The notes beneath the pieces were generated by a model. That model was not told the origin of the DNA and did not search any database. It saw only the letters and a program-made list of their open reading frames with translations. Of a DNA stretch of 22,203 bases, positions 7,302-14,262 are shown piece by piece. The number at the start of each line of letters is the position of its first letter. The first letter of the stretch is position 1. A program made the translations under genes and the position numbers. Source of the DNA: a virus. The DNA lies in IMG/VR virus record IMGVR_UViG_3300032050_000890, positions 1 to 22,203 of that record; one strand, given 5' to 3'.

Positions 7302-7550
7302 TCACAAAATTGTACAATCGTCAATTTCATAAACCTTTGGATGTTTTTCTTTTAGTTTATTCATAGCATTCTCATAATTCTCAGCATAAATTAATTCATA
7401 ACAAATTGGGTATTCATCACCAATACCTAAACTAAAAGAAAGTAAATAAATATTAACCTTTTGTGAATTTTGTGATTTTTCACTATCACTAACATCAGAT
7501 GTATGTAATTTTTCATTACTCTTATCCAAGTTTTGTTCTTCTTTATTCAT
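7302..7550 (-). CDS. Small hypothetical protein (82 aa)
   Basis: The protein has a polar, Ser/Lys/Glu-rich N-terminal tail of about 30 residues, probably disordered. A compact domain follows (KVNIYLLSFSLGIGDEYPICYELIYAENYENAMNKLKEKHPKVYEIDDCTIL) whose alternating hydrophobic pattern suggests two beta strands and a helix. The start is an ATG after AAAAAATAAA, the A-rich start context shared by several genes here. It is one of a run of small genes between the Mom-like pair and the 657-aa gene. Such small accessory genes in phages often act early against the host, but there is no direct evidence of a function. It is followed by a short intergenic region with two repeated elements. Confidence 0.6.
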   Translation of the reverse strand: MNKEEQNLDKSNEKLHTSDVSDSEKSQNSQKVNIYLLSFSLGIGDEYPICYELIYAENYENAMNKLKEKHPKVYEIDDCTIL

Positions 7551-7566
7551 TTTATTTTTTTTAAAA

Positions 7567-7740
7567 CTATTTAAACTTACTACTTATCCAAATTAAACAT
7601 GCTGTTAATAAACCTAACCCACCACACAAAAATACTAATACATTACAGATGTACTTAATTGTTTTACTTTCATATTTCAGTGCGTTGTTAGAAATTAATA
7701 CACCTAACGCACCCATTACTAACCAAATTAAAATTACCAT
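7567..7740 (-). CDS. Small membrane protein (57 aa, two transmembrane segments)
   Basis: This short frame runs from the ATG at 7740 to TAG at 7567 and fills the gap between two other small genes. The protein has two hydrophobic helices. The first is ILIWLVMGALGVLIS near the N-terminus and the second is VLVFLCGGLGLLTACLIW near the C-terminus. A short polar hairpin (NNALKYESKTIKYI) joins them. That layout suits a small inner-membrane hairpin protein. No lipobox or signal-peptidase site is evident. Phage proteins of this kind can be holin-like or superinfection-exclusion proteins. The two-helix size is compatible with a small holin, but no lysis gene lies nearby, so I leave the function open. 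Confidence 0.55.
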   Translation of the reverse strand: MVILIWLVMGALGVLISNNALKYESKTIKYICNVLVFLCGGLGLLTACLIWISSKFK

Positions 7741-7752
7741 ATAGTTTTATTT

Positions 7753-7766
7753 AAATAAACGAGTTA
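7753..7766. repeat. 14-bp direct repeat, copy 2
   Basis: This is the second copy of AAATAAACGAGTTA. Its last three bases are the complement of the TAA stop of the 70-aa gene, so the element overlaps the end of that gene. Confidence 0.55.
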
Positions 7767-7976
7767 TAAAACATTTTTCTCAAACCAGTCACACATTGAA
7801 TCTTGTACAACCGAATCGGAAAATCCCCAATGGATTCCGTCCTTTTTTATATGTTCTGGTAATTGATTGTAATAACCTTCAACTTTATCATCATCTTCAA
7901 GTCCTATGATGTTCATTTGAAAAAGGACTTCATGTATTCCACTTTTATCCGAATCTTTTAATTCTTTGTATTCCAT
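7764..7976 (-). CDS. Small hypothetical protein (70 aa)
   Basis: The protein is acidic, starting MEYKELKDSDKSG and containing LEDDDKVEGYYNQLPEHIKKDGIHWGFSD. I chose the ATG at 7976. The frame extends upstream to a TTG at 8009, but that would put the start inside the repeat element at 7994-8020. The stretch before the ATG is T-rich with no Shine-Dalgarno. The HWGFSDSVVQDSMCDWFEKNVL end resembles small phage proteins of unknown function. I cannot assign a function. Confidence 0.6.
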   Translation of the reverse strand: MEYKELKDSDKSGIHEVLFQMNIIGLEDDDKVEGYYNQLPEHIKKDGIHWGFSDSVVQDSMCDWFEKNVL

Positions 7977-7993
7977 AAAAAAACGTTTAATTT

Positions 7994-8020
7994 TACATTC
8001 ATATAACAAGGTGTATGGGT
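7994..8020 (-). repeat. Intergenic repeat element, copy B
   Basis: This is the second copy of the ACCCATACACC ... ATATGA(A)TGTA element, 18 nt upstream of the ATG at 7976. It is one or two bases longer than copy A between its conserved parts. Confidence 0.55.
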
Positions 8021-8052
8021 AATTTTTTTACACTCAATCGTTAGTACCAATA

Positions 8053-8352
8053 CTACATTCCGTACTTCGATTTAAGTCTTTCCAGCTCATCTAATTCTCT
8101 ACGCTTAATATTTTCTTGATATTGTTTTTCTTTGCTAATACGTTCGTTATATTCTTCATCCGTTTCAATTCGGTTTGTAAAAGCTTGTATGGTAATAGAT
8201 ACATCTCCAAAAATTTCTTCTGTTTCAATTTCAATATATGTTACGCCAAGTTTTTCAAGCGTATCTAAATCTTCTTTTAGGCGTTTAAGTTCAACGCCAT
8301 AAGTCCACTCGAAATTAAAATCAACTTTAAATCTTCTTACTCGTTTTTCCAT
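8053..8352 (-). CDS. Conserved-type hypothetical protein with charged coiled-coil tail (99 aa)
   Basis: The protein begins MEKRVRRFKVDFNFEWTYG and has a small alpha/beta core (VELKRLKEDLDTLEKLGVTYIEIETEEIFGDVSITIQAF). The C-terminus, from about residue 62, is a charged helix rich in Glu, Lys and Arg (DEEYNERISKEKQYQENIKRRELDEL), probably a coiled coil. The start is an ATG after AAAATAAGTAAA, with no Shine-Dalgarno. The gene stands in the small-gene run, 42 nt after the 158-aa gene. No enzyme motif is visible. Confidence 0.65.
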   Translation of the reverse strand: MEKRVRRFKVDFNFEWTYGVELKRLKEDLDTLEKLGVTYIEIETEEIFGDVSITIQAFTNRIETDEEYNERISKEKQYQENIKRRELDELERLKSKYGM

Positions 8353-8394
8353 TTTACTTATTTTTAATTTTATGTATTTTCTTATATTTTTAAA

Positions 8395-8871
8395 TTATAC
8401 CATAGGAAATCCGGCGGAGGAAATAGTTGTTGATGGTAGTGGTTTAGAATTTTTAGCCACCAATGCAGCAACCAACGCATCGTGCGCTGCTCCTTTGGGT
8501 TGTTTAATGATTACACCATTATAATTGTTGTATTGTGGTGCGGATGAACTCCAACCTTTTGAGTGATTACTAAAAGCCCGTTGGCCATAGTTAGCAGCAA
8601 CCATTGGTGATACCTTTCCAATATTATCCCACCCACTTTCCCACTTTTTCAGTTCGGTTTTTTCCTTAAAAGTGATACTATCTTCGGTAAACCCAGCAAT
8701 CATTTTAGTTGGTGCTTTACGGAAAATGTTTTTACGCTCCTCACGATTTATCTCAATAAACAATACTGAGCGGACTTTTACCCTACAAACCTTTAGGTTC
8801 ATAGTGTAATCCTTACCATTCACTGGGATGGTCACTGCGACAACTTTACCTTCCAAACTTTGTAGTTCCAT
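8395..8871 (-). CDS. Hypothetical protein (158 aa)
   Basis: The N-terminal 70 residues look like a small beta-rich domain (LEGKVVAVTIPVNGKDYTM, VRSVLFIEINREERKNIF). The remainder is lower in complexity and rich in Ser, Asn and Ala, ending KPLPSTTISSAGFPMV, and is probably flexible. No signal peptide or membrane helix is seen. A promoter-like site lies about 32-63 nt upstream, and the leader carries a run of seven A then seven C a few bases before the ATG. It appears to be the first gene of the small-gene transcription unit. I do not recognise the family. Confidence 0.65.
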   Translation of the reverse strand: MELQSLEGKVVAVTIPVNGKDYTMNLKVCRVKVRSVLFIEINREERKNIFRKAPTKMIAGFTEDSITFKEKTELKKWESGWDNIGKVSPMVAANYGQRAFSNHSKGWSSSAPQYNNYNGVIIKQPKGAAHDALVAALVAKNSKPLPSTTISSAGFPMV

Positions 8872-8877
8872 AATATA

Positions 8878-8891
8878 GGGGGGGTTTTTTT
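8878..8891. repeat. A7-C7 homopolymer pair in the 5' leader of the 158-aa gene
   Basis: On the minus strand seven A are followed by seven C, ending six bases before the ATG. It is the most striking homopolymer junction I saw in the window and lies between the promoter-like site and the start codon. Confidence 0.7.
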
Positions 8892-8902
8892 ATCTTACAT
8901 AG

Positions 8903-8934
8903 TAAAGATACGAAGAAAAACCCATATTTCCAAG
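8903..8934 (-). promoter_or_regulatory. Bacteroidetes-type promoter (weak) upstream of the 158-aa gene
   Basis: On the minus strand CTTG (8934-8931) lies 20 nt before TATCTTTA (8910-8903). It matches the spacing of the other sites here but is a poorer match in both boxes. It lies in the only sizeable gap (131 nt) between the Mom-like pair and the downstream small genes, where a new start is expected. Confidence 0.4.
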
Positions 8935-8960
8935 CCTTTTAGATTAAATTTTCATTAAAG

Positions 8961-8979
8961 TTATCCACATTCCTGTGGA
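8961..8979. promoter_or_regulatory. DnaA-box-like 9-mer within a short inverted repeat
   Basis: TTATCCACA at 8961-8969 equals the bacterial DnaA-box consensus. Its TCCACA half pairs with TGTGGA at 8974-8979 across a 4-nt loop. It lies in the gap after the first Mom-like gene. An exact 9-mer in 22 kb could be chance; the combination with the dyad and the intergenic position is only suggestive. It could also be a weak stem-loop after the Mom-like gene. Confidence 0.3.
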
Positions 8980-9002
8980 AAAGTGTCTAATTTATTGGAC
9001 GG

Positions 9003-9806
9003 TCACCAAAAATTGACACCACTTTGTTCGGGCTGATAGGTGGTTTCGTGTCTCTCTATTTGAGGTATAAACTCTTCAGCATTTTTGGGATAATCCCTTA
9101 TTTCGTGCTTCAGTTTTGAATACAACTCCCTCTTTTCTTTCTTATTTTGAGCAACGATTTGAACATACCTATGTTTATCAGGCTCTTTCCTCCGCCAAAA
9201 AGCAGGATAACCCTCCTTACCAATCTCCTTTTTCAAATGGTCTAAATTATTACTACCCCACTTACTGAATACTGTCCTACTATGTATCCACTTATACGGA
9301 TTTTCTGTCAGAGATATCCCGTAGTTCGGCATCAGCGCAATTTCTGAGGACACCCCTTGGTAAATCCAATTGGTTGCCTGATAGATTTTGCCTAAATGCT
9401 CTTGTCCACTATCTGCATAAGATATCAGTAGTTTGATTTCCTTATCGTTTTCTCTGAACCATTTGAATGTTTGTCCAATAGCATAACTTTCAATGTTTGA
9501 ACCATACCCATCATGCACAAATAATCGGGTCAACTCTAATGCATTATCTTTAGATAACCCCTCACAAATTGAGGTTGCTGCTTTCGCACCAACGGGAAAC
9601 CCATAAATTGCGCATCCTATCAACTTTTCTGAATTACCAAATACATCATTTTCATCACCACTATAAAATATCCCAAATGCGTATCGGCACATTGTCCATG
9701 CGTGGGTATAGTGATAGGTTACAATCATATCCTTTGCTGTTGATTTAGCAATTGGATGTACCCTAACACGATTTACATCACAGTATTCTTTACCTTCAAT
9801 TTTCAT
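9003..9806 (-). CDS. Mom-like DNA modification acyltransferase, paralog 1
   Basis: This 267-residue protein has the Mom signature. Near the N-terminus is AKDMIVTYHYTHAW with a conserved His at 32. The middle has LELTRLFVHDGYGSNIESYAIGQTF, KLLISYADSGQEHLGKIYQATNWIYQG and, later, WIHSRTVFSKWG. The ending FWRRKEPDKHRYVQIV and LKHEIRDYPK matches its neighbour. Mu Mom is a GNAT-like transferase that converts adenine to N6-carbamoylmethyladenine, which protects phage DNA from restriction. The same chemistry is plausible here but not proven. It overlaps the upstream paralog by 11 nt, so the two are translationally coupled. The pair arose by tandem duplication and then diverged strongly. Confidence 0.8.
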   Translation of the reverse strand: MKIEGKEYCDVNRVRVHPIAKSTAKDMIVTYHYTHAWTMCRYAFGIFYSGDENDVFGNSEKLIGCAIYGFPVGAKAATSICEGLSKDNALELTRLFVHDGYGSNIESYAIGQTFKWFRENDKEIKLLISYADSGQEHLGKIYQATNWIYQGVSSEIALMPNYGISLTENPYKWIHSRTVFSKWGSNNLDHLKKEIGKEGYPAFWRRKEPDKHRYVQIVAQNKKEKRELYSKLKHEIRDYPKNAEEFIPQIERHETTYQPEQSGVNFW

Positions 9807-10557
9807 TTGATATAGGTTCTAATTTGTGTATTTCTTCCGTAATAATTTCACTTACCTTTGGATATGGTTGTAAGGGATGTTTTATACTATTCAGTATTTT
9901 CTTCCTATTCTTTTTATCCAATATGTAAAAATATCTATGTTTCTTTGGCTCTCGCCGAATCCAAAATGGTTTTGTTATTACCTTTTGTATCTGCTTTGGG
10001 TCATTTGTTCCATACCTAACAAACGATGTTCTACTATGAAACCAATCACCATCCTCATCCCACCTAAAACTCCAACTATCAGTCCATCGTAAATTATTAC
10101 CCTGATACAACCAATTGGTAGATTGATACACCGTTCCCAAATGCCCTTCTTTCGGGTCTGAATATGATATAAGTGCCCTAATATGAGGTGTGTTTTTCTT
10201 TAACCAATCAAATGTTTGAGAAACAAACCAACTCTCAATATTACACCCATACCCATCTTCAATCCATAAGCGGGTCAACTCCAGCACCTCCGTCCGTTCT
10301 AAAAGTTCGGATATGGAGGTGCCAGAATTTCTACCCACTGGGTCACCATAACAGGCAACCCCCACCAATTTTTCATTAACCCCACCGAAAAATTGGTGTT
10401 CCCCCTCATCTAAATAAAATAAACCAATTGAGTAACTAACTTTTGTCCATAAGTGGCTGTAGTGATTTTTTATAATCATCTCCTTTGCCACCGATTTACT
10501 AATCAACCTTACACAAAATTTGGATACATCTGAATAGTTTTTACCCTCTACTTTCAT
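9796..10557 (-). CDS. Mom-like DNA modification acyltransferase, paralog 2
   Basis: This 253-residue protein is the tandem paralog of the gene at 9003-9806. It shares the MKVEGKNYSDVSKF start, AKEMIIKNHYSHLW with His32, VLELTRLWIEDGYGCNIESWFVSQTFDW, ALISYSDPKEGHLGTVYQSTNWLYQG, WFHSRTSFVRYGTND and FWIRREPKKHRYFYIL. The middle region differs in a loop (RWTDSWSFRWDEDGD). The family link is to Mom of phage Mu (GNAT-like DNA adenine modification). Two copies may form a heteromer, or modify different sequence contexts. The start overlaps the end of the HTH gene by 17 nt, so it continues the nrd-thioredoxin-MazG operon. Confidence 0.8.
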   Translation of the reverse strand: MKVEGKNYSDVSKFCVRLISKSVAKEMIIKNHYSHLWTKVSYSIGLFYLDEGEHQFFGGVNEKLVGVACYGDPVGRNSGTSISELLERTEVLELTRLWIEDGYGCNIESWFVSQTFDWLKKNTPHIRALISYSDPKEGHLGTVYQSTNWLYQGNNLRWTDSWSFRWDEDGDWFHSRTSFVRYGTNDPKQIQKVITKPFWIRREPKKHRYFYILDKKNRKKILNSIKHPLQPYPKVSEIITEEIHKLEPISNEN

Positions 10558-10741
10558 AAGGCCATGTTAGTATATGTTTCCAAGTATAACCCTTAACGAT
10601 TTTACGAATATTAGCAGGTGAAACACCATTGTTCCTTGCAAGGACTCTGATGTTTCTATGTCCAACACTCCACAACTCACGAATAGATTTTACCTGCCCC
10701 TCCGTAAGTTTATGTTTTGGATGAGATTCACCACACAACAT
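10541..10741 (-). CDS. Small helix-turn-helix DNA-binding protein (66 aa)
   Basis: The protein starts MLCGESHPKHKLTEGQVKSI and continues RELWSVGHRNIRVLARNNGVSPANIRKIVKGYTWKHI. This is the helix-turn-helix often appended to HNH or GIY-YIG homing endonucleases (KLTxxxVxxIRxL ... LAxxxGVSxxxIxxIxxGxxWxxI), but no nuclease domain is attached. I chose the ATG at 10741, which follows the MazG stop after one base; the longer frame starts with a TTG at 10816 inside MazG. It overlaps the Mom-like gene by 17 nt. It may regulate the operon or be the remnant of a homing endonuclease. The gene is small, so confidence is moderate. Confidence 0.6.
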   Translation of the reverse strand: MLCGESHPKHKLTEGQVKSIRELWSVGHRNIRVLARNNGVSPANIRKIVKGYTWKHILTWPYESRG

Positions 10742-10742
10742 A

Positions 10743-11177
10743 TTAAATCTCCTCATTAAAAGGAATTTCAGTTTGTGAGTTCTTTGCTTCCCAAAATTTA
10801 TAAACGATTTTTCCAATATCAGGCTTTCTATAGTTCGGACCTTTTAAGATTTTACCATCCTCTCTATAAATTGGATTACCATTTTCATCCAACTTTGACA
10901 TATTGGAACTATGTACTTCATCAAATACATCCTCAATAATATCACCCATCCCATGTTGTAGAATTGTTCCTAATAAGATGTATAATTGGTCGGTGAGAGC
11001 GTCTGCAATACCAACCGGGTCATCATTCTGATTTGCCTCTTTGTACTCGTTTAACTCTTCCAAACCAAGCCTATACCTCAAATCGCATATTTCATCCGAT
11101 TGAACCATTGGGCTTTTGTAATACTTCTGACCATATACCTCGTGAAATTGCTTCACCTGCTCTAATTGCTTTTTCAT
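10743..11177 (-). CDS. MazG-like / phosphoribosyl-ATP pyrophosphohydrolase-like NTP pyrophosphatase
   Basis: This 144-residue all-alpha protein carries the MazG-superfamily metal-binding pattern. E-E-L-N-E (in GLEELNEYKEA) is followed by D-x-x-x-D in GIADALTDQLYILLG. It also has the SNMSKLDENGNPIYREDGKILKGPNY segment typical of phage members. These enzymes hydrolyse NTPs or dNTPs to NMP and PPi and can tune nucleotide or alarmone pools. Its place after nrdB-nrdA-thioredoxin supports a nucleotide-pool role. I use the ATG at 11177, because the upstream TTG at 11195 lies inside the promoter box. The promoter box ends 7 nt before this ATG, so the mRNA may be leaderless. Confidence 0.8.
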   Translation of the reverse strand: MKKQLEQVKQFHEVYGQKYYKSPMVQSDEICDLRYRLGLEELNEYKEANQNDDPVGIADALTDQLYILLGTILQHGMGDIIEDVFDEVHSSNMSKLDENGNPIYREDGKILKGPNYRKPDIGKIVYKFWEAKNSQTEIPFNEEI

Positions 11178-11184
11178 AACTATA

Positions 11185-11216
11185 CAAATATACAAAATAA
11201 TTTTTAAAGTGCCAAA
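11185..11216 (-). promoter_or_regulatory. Bacteroidetes-type promoter for the MazG-HTH-Mom unit
   Basis: On the minus strand TTTG (11216-11213) lies 20 nt before a perfect TATATTTG (11192-11185), and only 7 nt separate the box from the ATG at 11177. The -33 part lies inside the end of the thioredoxin gene. The promoter would start the MazG-HTH-Mom transcript with essentially no 5' leader. Confidence 0.7.
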
Positions 11217-11440
11217 TATTCTCCTAAAGATTTTACTCCAATAATTCTTTTGAACTCTGAACCATCTTTCATCAATATCACCGTTGGAACGCTTCTAATT
11301 CCATACGAACTTGCTAATCCAGATTCCGAATCCACATCAATCTTTTTTACAGGTATAGTTTTAGATACCTGCTCCATAATAGGAGCTAATTGTTTACAAG
11401 GTGCGCACCATTTTGCGCTAAAATACCAATATTCTATCAT
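11204..11440 (-). CDS. Thioredoxin-like (mini-thioredoxin, 78 aa)
   Basis: The protein has the active-site WCAPCK motif at residues 11-16 after MIEYWYFSAK. It then has the DVDSESGLASSYGIRSVPTVILM segment with the cis-proline, and ends FKRIIGVKSLGEYLAL. At 78 residues it is shorter than the usual thioredoxin of about 105, lacking the first strand and helix, as in phage glutaredoxin/thioredoxin hybrids such as T4 NrdC. It would deliver electrons to the ribonucleotide reductase encoded just upstream, whose large subunit ends in a CVSC redox pair. An AAGGA Shine-Dalgarno lies 6 nt before the ATG. It follows nrdA by 23 nt. Confidence 0.9.
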   Translation of the reverse strand: MIEYWYFSAKWCAPCKQLAPIMEQVSKTIPVKKIDVDSESGLASSYGIRSVPTVILMKDGSEFKRIIGVKSLGEYLAL

Positions 11441-11463
11441 TTTTAATCCTTTTTAATTTATTA

Positions 11464-13257
11464 TCAACCATCACATGAAACGCAATCTGGGTCAGTTGCT
11501 CTTGCTGCTATATCACCCCTTAATACTGATTCAGTTCTCATATAGTATAAAGTTTTGATTCCTTCTTTCCAAGCTTCCAAGTGAACTTGATTTATCCACT
11601 TTGGAGATGCTTGTGATGGGAACGCAAGATTTAACGATACGGCCTGGTCAATGTATTGTTGCCTAATCCCAGCTTGCTTTATTAATTCTAATTGATTGAT
11701 TTCTTTGAATGTTTTATACACATCTTTTACCCAATCAACTTCTTTACTTTGGATTACAGTTTCGGGCATCTCCTGAATGTTTGTTAGTTTGTTTCCCAAA
11801 AATCCCCACTTTTCTAACTCATCAATCCCTTGAACCGAACCACCATCTTCTAAAATCTTATCCCAAGTTTCTTTGTTATTGATTCCAATTTTACGAAGAA
11901 CCTTTTCCAACTCAGGATTCTTACGAATGAATGTTCCTTTTGAGGTTTGCTCCGTAAATACATTCGCTGCCCAAGGTTCAATGCCCGGTGAGATATTACC
12001 ACTTAACTTTGAATTAGACACCGTCGGTGCTATTGCCCTCAAGTGGGTATTCCGCATTTCAGTTCCAACACACCATAGAGGTTCACCATATTCTTTGGCC
12101 AAATCTCTACTTGCTCTTTCGCTTTCAATCTTTATTTGTGAGAATATCTTTCTCGTTTCAAATTGAGCGGGCAACCCTTCAAATGAAATACCTCTTTGTT
12201 GTAAGTAAGTATGCCACCCAAGAACACCCAATCCCAATGCTCTCCCCTTTTCAGCAGAACGAACCGAGTTTTCAAATCCTCTCATATTCTTTGCTTTCTG
12301 AATGAACTCTTCTAATACCCCATCCAAAAACCAGATAGCAGTATAAATCAAATCAGTATCTTTCCACTCATCATATTTTGCAAGATTGAGTGATGATAAA
12401 CAACATACAAACGAATGTGATTCATCGGTGTGTAAAGCGATTTCAGAACAAATATTGGTCATAAACACCTTCAACCCATTTTTCTTATATGCTTCCGGGT
12501 TTTGTTTGTTTACATTTCCCTTATACATAATATAAGGTTCTCCTGTTGCTTTTCTCTTCTGCAATAACTTACCCCACTTTCTTCTTGCTTCTTCATCCCC
12601 ATCCTCCAACTTACGCATAAACTTATCACCAACAACTGCGCATTGATGTAGATTAAGCGACTGGCGATTCACATCCCCCTTTGGTTCTCTGATTTCTAAC
12701 CACTCTTCAAAATCTTTATGTTCAATGTTTAGATTAACTGATGCTGCTCCCCTACGAACTGCTCCCTGATTTGTTGCAAGGATTGTAGAATCAAATATTT
12801 TACAAAATGGAACAATACCATCGGATGTTCCATTTCCAGTGATTTTGCTCCCCGCAGGTCTTATCATATTGATACCAATACCAACACCACCACCATGCTT
12901 CGCAAGTAACATCATTTCTAAATTCTTCTGCCCAATTTCTTGAATAGAATCACCCACATCAATACCAAAACAGGAAATAGGTAATCCCCTATCTGTCCCC
13001 GTGTTTGATAAGACAGGTGTAGCAAGGTTTAACCAACCACGCCATATATAATCAAAAAACTTTGATGCAAGTTGTGGTTTATCCAATCTCCTTGCTACCG
13101 CAGTACATACCCGCCAATAAGCATCTTTGGGTTTCTCTCCTGCTAAAACATAACCTTTTGATATTGTTTTTAGGTAAACTTCAGTATGTCCCCAAGCGGG
13201 GTAATCAACTTCTTTTTCCCATCCTAATTCTTCTGCTATTTTATCTGCTGTATTCAT
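11464..13257 (-). CDS. nrdA: Ribonucleotide reductase class I, large subunit (NrdA, short form without ATP cone)
   Basis: This 597-residue protein reduces ribonucleotides to deoxyribonucleotides for phage replication. The catalytic cysteine pair is C96 (LPISCFG) and C285/C286 (FVCCLSSLNL). The N-x-C-x-E catalytic motif is N268-C270-E272 (TNICSEIALHTD), and radical transfer tyrosines are Y571-Y572 (LYYMRT). The C-terminal redox tail is CVSC (592-595), which exchanges with thioredoxin. E. coli NrdA has 761 residues; the N-terminal ATP-cone (overall activity site) is missing, so dATP would not switch it off in the usual way. An AAGGA Shine-Dalgarno lies before the ATG, 12 nt after the nrdB stop, so the two are co-transcribed. 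Confidence 0.95.
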   Translation of the reverse strand: MNTADKIAEELGWEKEVDYPAWGHTEVYLKTISKGYVLAGEKPKDAYWRVCTAVARRLDKPQLASKFFDYIWRGWLNLATPVLSNTGTDRGLPISCFGIDVGDSIQEIGQKNLEMMLLAKHGGGVGIGINMIRPAGSKITGNGTSDGIVPFCKIFDSTILATNQGAVRRGAASVNLNIEHKDFEEWLEIREPKGDVNRQSLNLHQCAVVGDKFMRKLEDGDEEARRKWGKLLQKRKATGEPYIMYKGNVNKQNPEAYKKNGLKVFMTNICSEIALHTDESHSFVCCLSSLNLAKYDEWKDTDLIYTAIWFLDGVLEEFIQKAKNMRGFENSVRSAEKGRALGLGVLGWHTYLQQRGISFEGLPAQFETRKIFSQIKIESERASRDLAKEYGEPLWCVGTEMRNTHLRAIAPTVSNSKLSGNISPGIEPWAANVFTEQTSKGTFIRKNPELEKVLRKIGINNKETWDKILEDGGSVQGIDELEKWGFLGNKLTNIQEMPETVIQSKEVDWVKDVYKTFKEINQLELIKQAGIRQQYIDQAVSLNLAFPSQASPKWINQVHLEAWKEGIKTLYYMRTESVLRGDIAARATDPDCVSCDG

Positions 13258-13269
13258 CGTATCCTTAAA

Positions 13270-14262
13270 TTAAAATATATCACCCCAATCTTCACCTTCA
13301 CCTGCTTTACTATAATCGGTTGGCCTCATAGCAAAGAAATCAGTATGAGTCAATCCTCCCGTAAGGTGGTAAAACCACTCTAAATTACCTGCACTAACTT
13401 TATCATACTCAAATATGGGGTCATAACCTAATTCAACCAATTTTTCGTTAGCTCTTTGTTTTATAAACTCTTTTAAATCTACCGCTGATAGGTTTTCTAA
13501 ATCACCCATCTCAAACATCTTATCAATAAACTTTAGTTCCATCTCCACCATCAACTTTGCAGCAAACTCTATATCTTTTCTTACCTCACCCAATAGTTCA
13601 GGAAATTCTTCACACATATGCCTGAATAACCCACATCCCATTTTAGAGTGTAAAGATTCATCCCTAACTGACCATTTCATCTGCTGACCTACTCCTTTCA
13701 GTAAGTTTCTCATCTGAAATGAATAAAGGACTGCAAACGATGAATACAACGATACTCCCTCTGCAAACGCTGAAAAGATTGCCAAACTACGGCCTACCTC
13801 TGCTCTTGCTTTTGGGTTTGTTTGTAACTCTTCAGGTGTCCAATTTGCTGATACTTGTGTTAGGAATTCAAATTTTTCTTTGATTTCCGGCTCATGCATA
13901 AATGCAGCAAAATCTTCTAATCCCAATGTTTCATTAAGATAAGAATACGCAGTTGCGTGGATTGTTTCTTGCGAACCAAACGCCATAGCCATCTGCCGTA
14001 TCTCATGTTTTGGAAACCACTTTGTAACCATCCCTGTCCAATAATCAGAAACAGCGCATTCGGTTTGAGCGAACCCTAATAAGATATTACCTACTAAATT
14101 CTTTTCATGCTTCTTTAAATTTTCTTTCCAATCCTTCACATCCCCTTGCATCGGAATTTCGGTATGTAACCAAAAAGCCTGCATTTGGGGTAGCCATCCA
14201 TCAGTATAATATTCTGGATATTCAAATGGTTTAAACGGTATTCTCTCTTCAAATAATCCCAT
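13270..14262 (-). CDS. nrdB: Ribonucleotide reductase class I, small subunit (NrdB)
   Basis: This 330-residue protein makes and stores the tyrosyl radical used by NrdA. Metal ligands are visible as E68 (TECAVSD, where E. coli has Asp84), E99 and H102 (ETIHATAY), E168 (FAEGV), and E202 and H205 (RDESLH). The radical Tyr is Y106. So it looks like a standard iron-tyrosyl enzyme with Glu at the first ligand. The C-terminus (GEGEDWGDIF) would dock to NrdA. The start is an ATG with an AGGAG Shine-Dalgarno 8 nt upstream. TATATTTA at 14295-14288 could be a weak promoter -7 box. It lies 42 nt after gp41 and 12 nt before nrdA. Confidence 0.95.
   Translation of the reverse strand: MGLFEERIPFKPFEYPEYYTDGWLPQMQAFWLHTEIPMQGDVKDWKENLKKHEKNLVGNILLGFAQTECAVSDYWTGMVTKWFPKHEIRQMAMAFGSQETIHATAYSYLNETLGLEDFAAFMHEPEIKEKFEFLTQVSANWTPEELQTNPKARAEVGRSLAIFSAFAEGVSLYSSFAVLYSFQMRNLLKGVGQQMKWSVRDESLHSKMGCGLFRHMCEEFPELLGEVRKDIEFAAKLMVEMELKFIDKMFEMGDLENLSAVDLKEFIKQRANEKLVELGYDPIFEYDKVSAGNLEWFYHLTGGLTHTDFFAMRPTDYSKAGEGEDWGDIF

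Noticed and set aside
7764-8009. Longer 81-codon version of the 70-aa gene starting with TTG
   Set aside because: The TTG start is inside the repeated intergenic element; an ATG 33 nt downstream gives a better gene.
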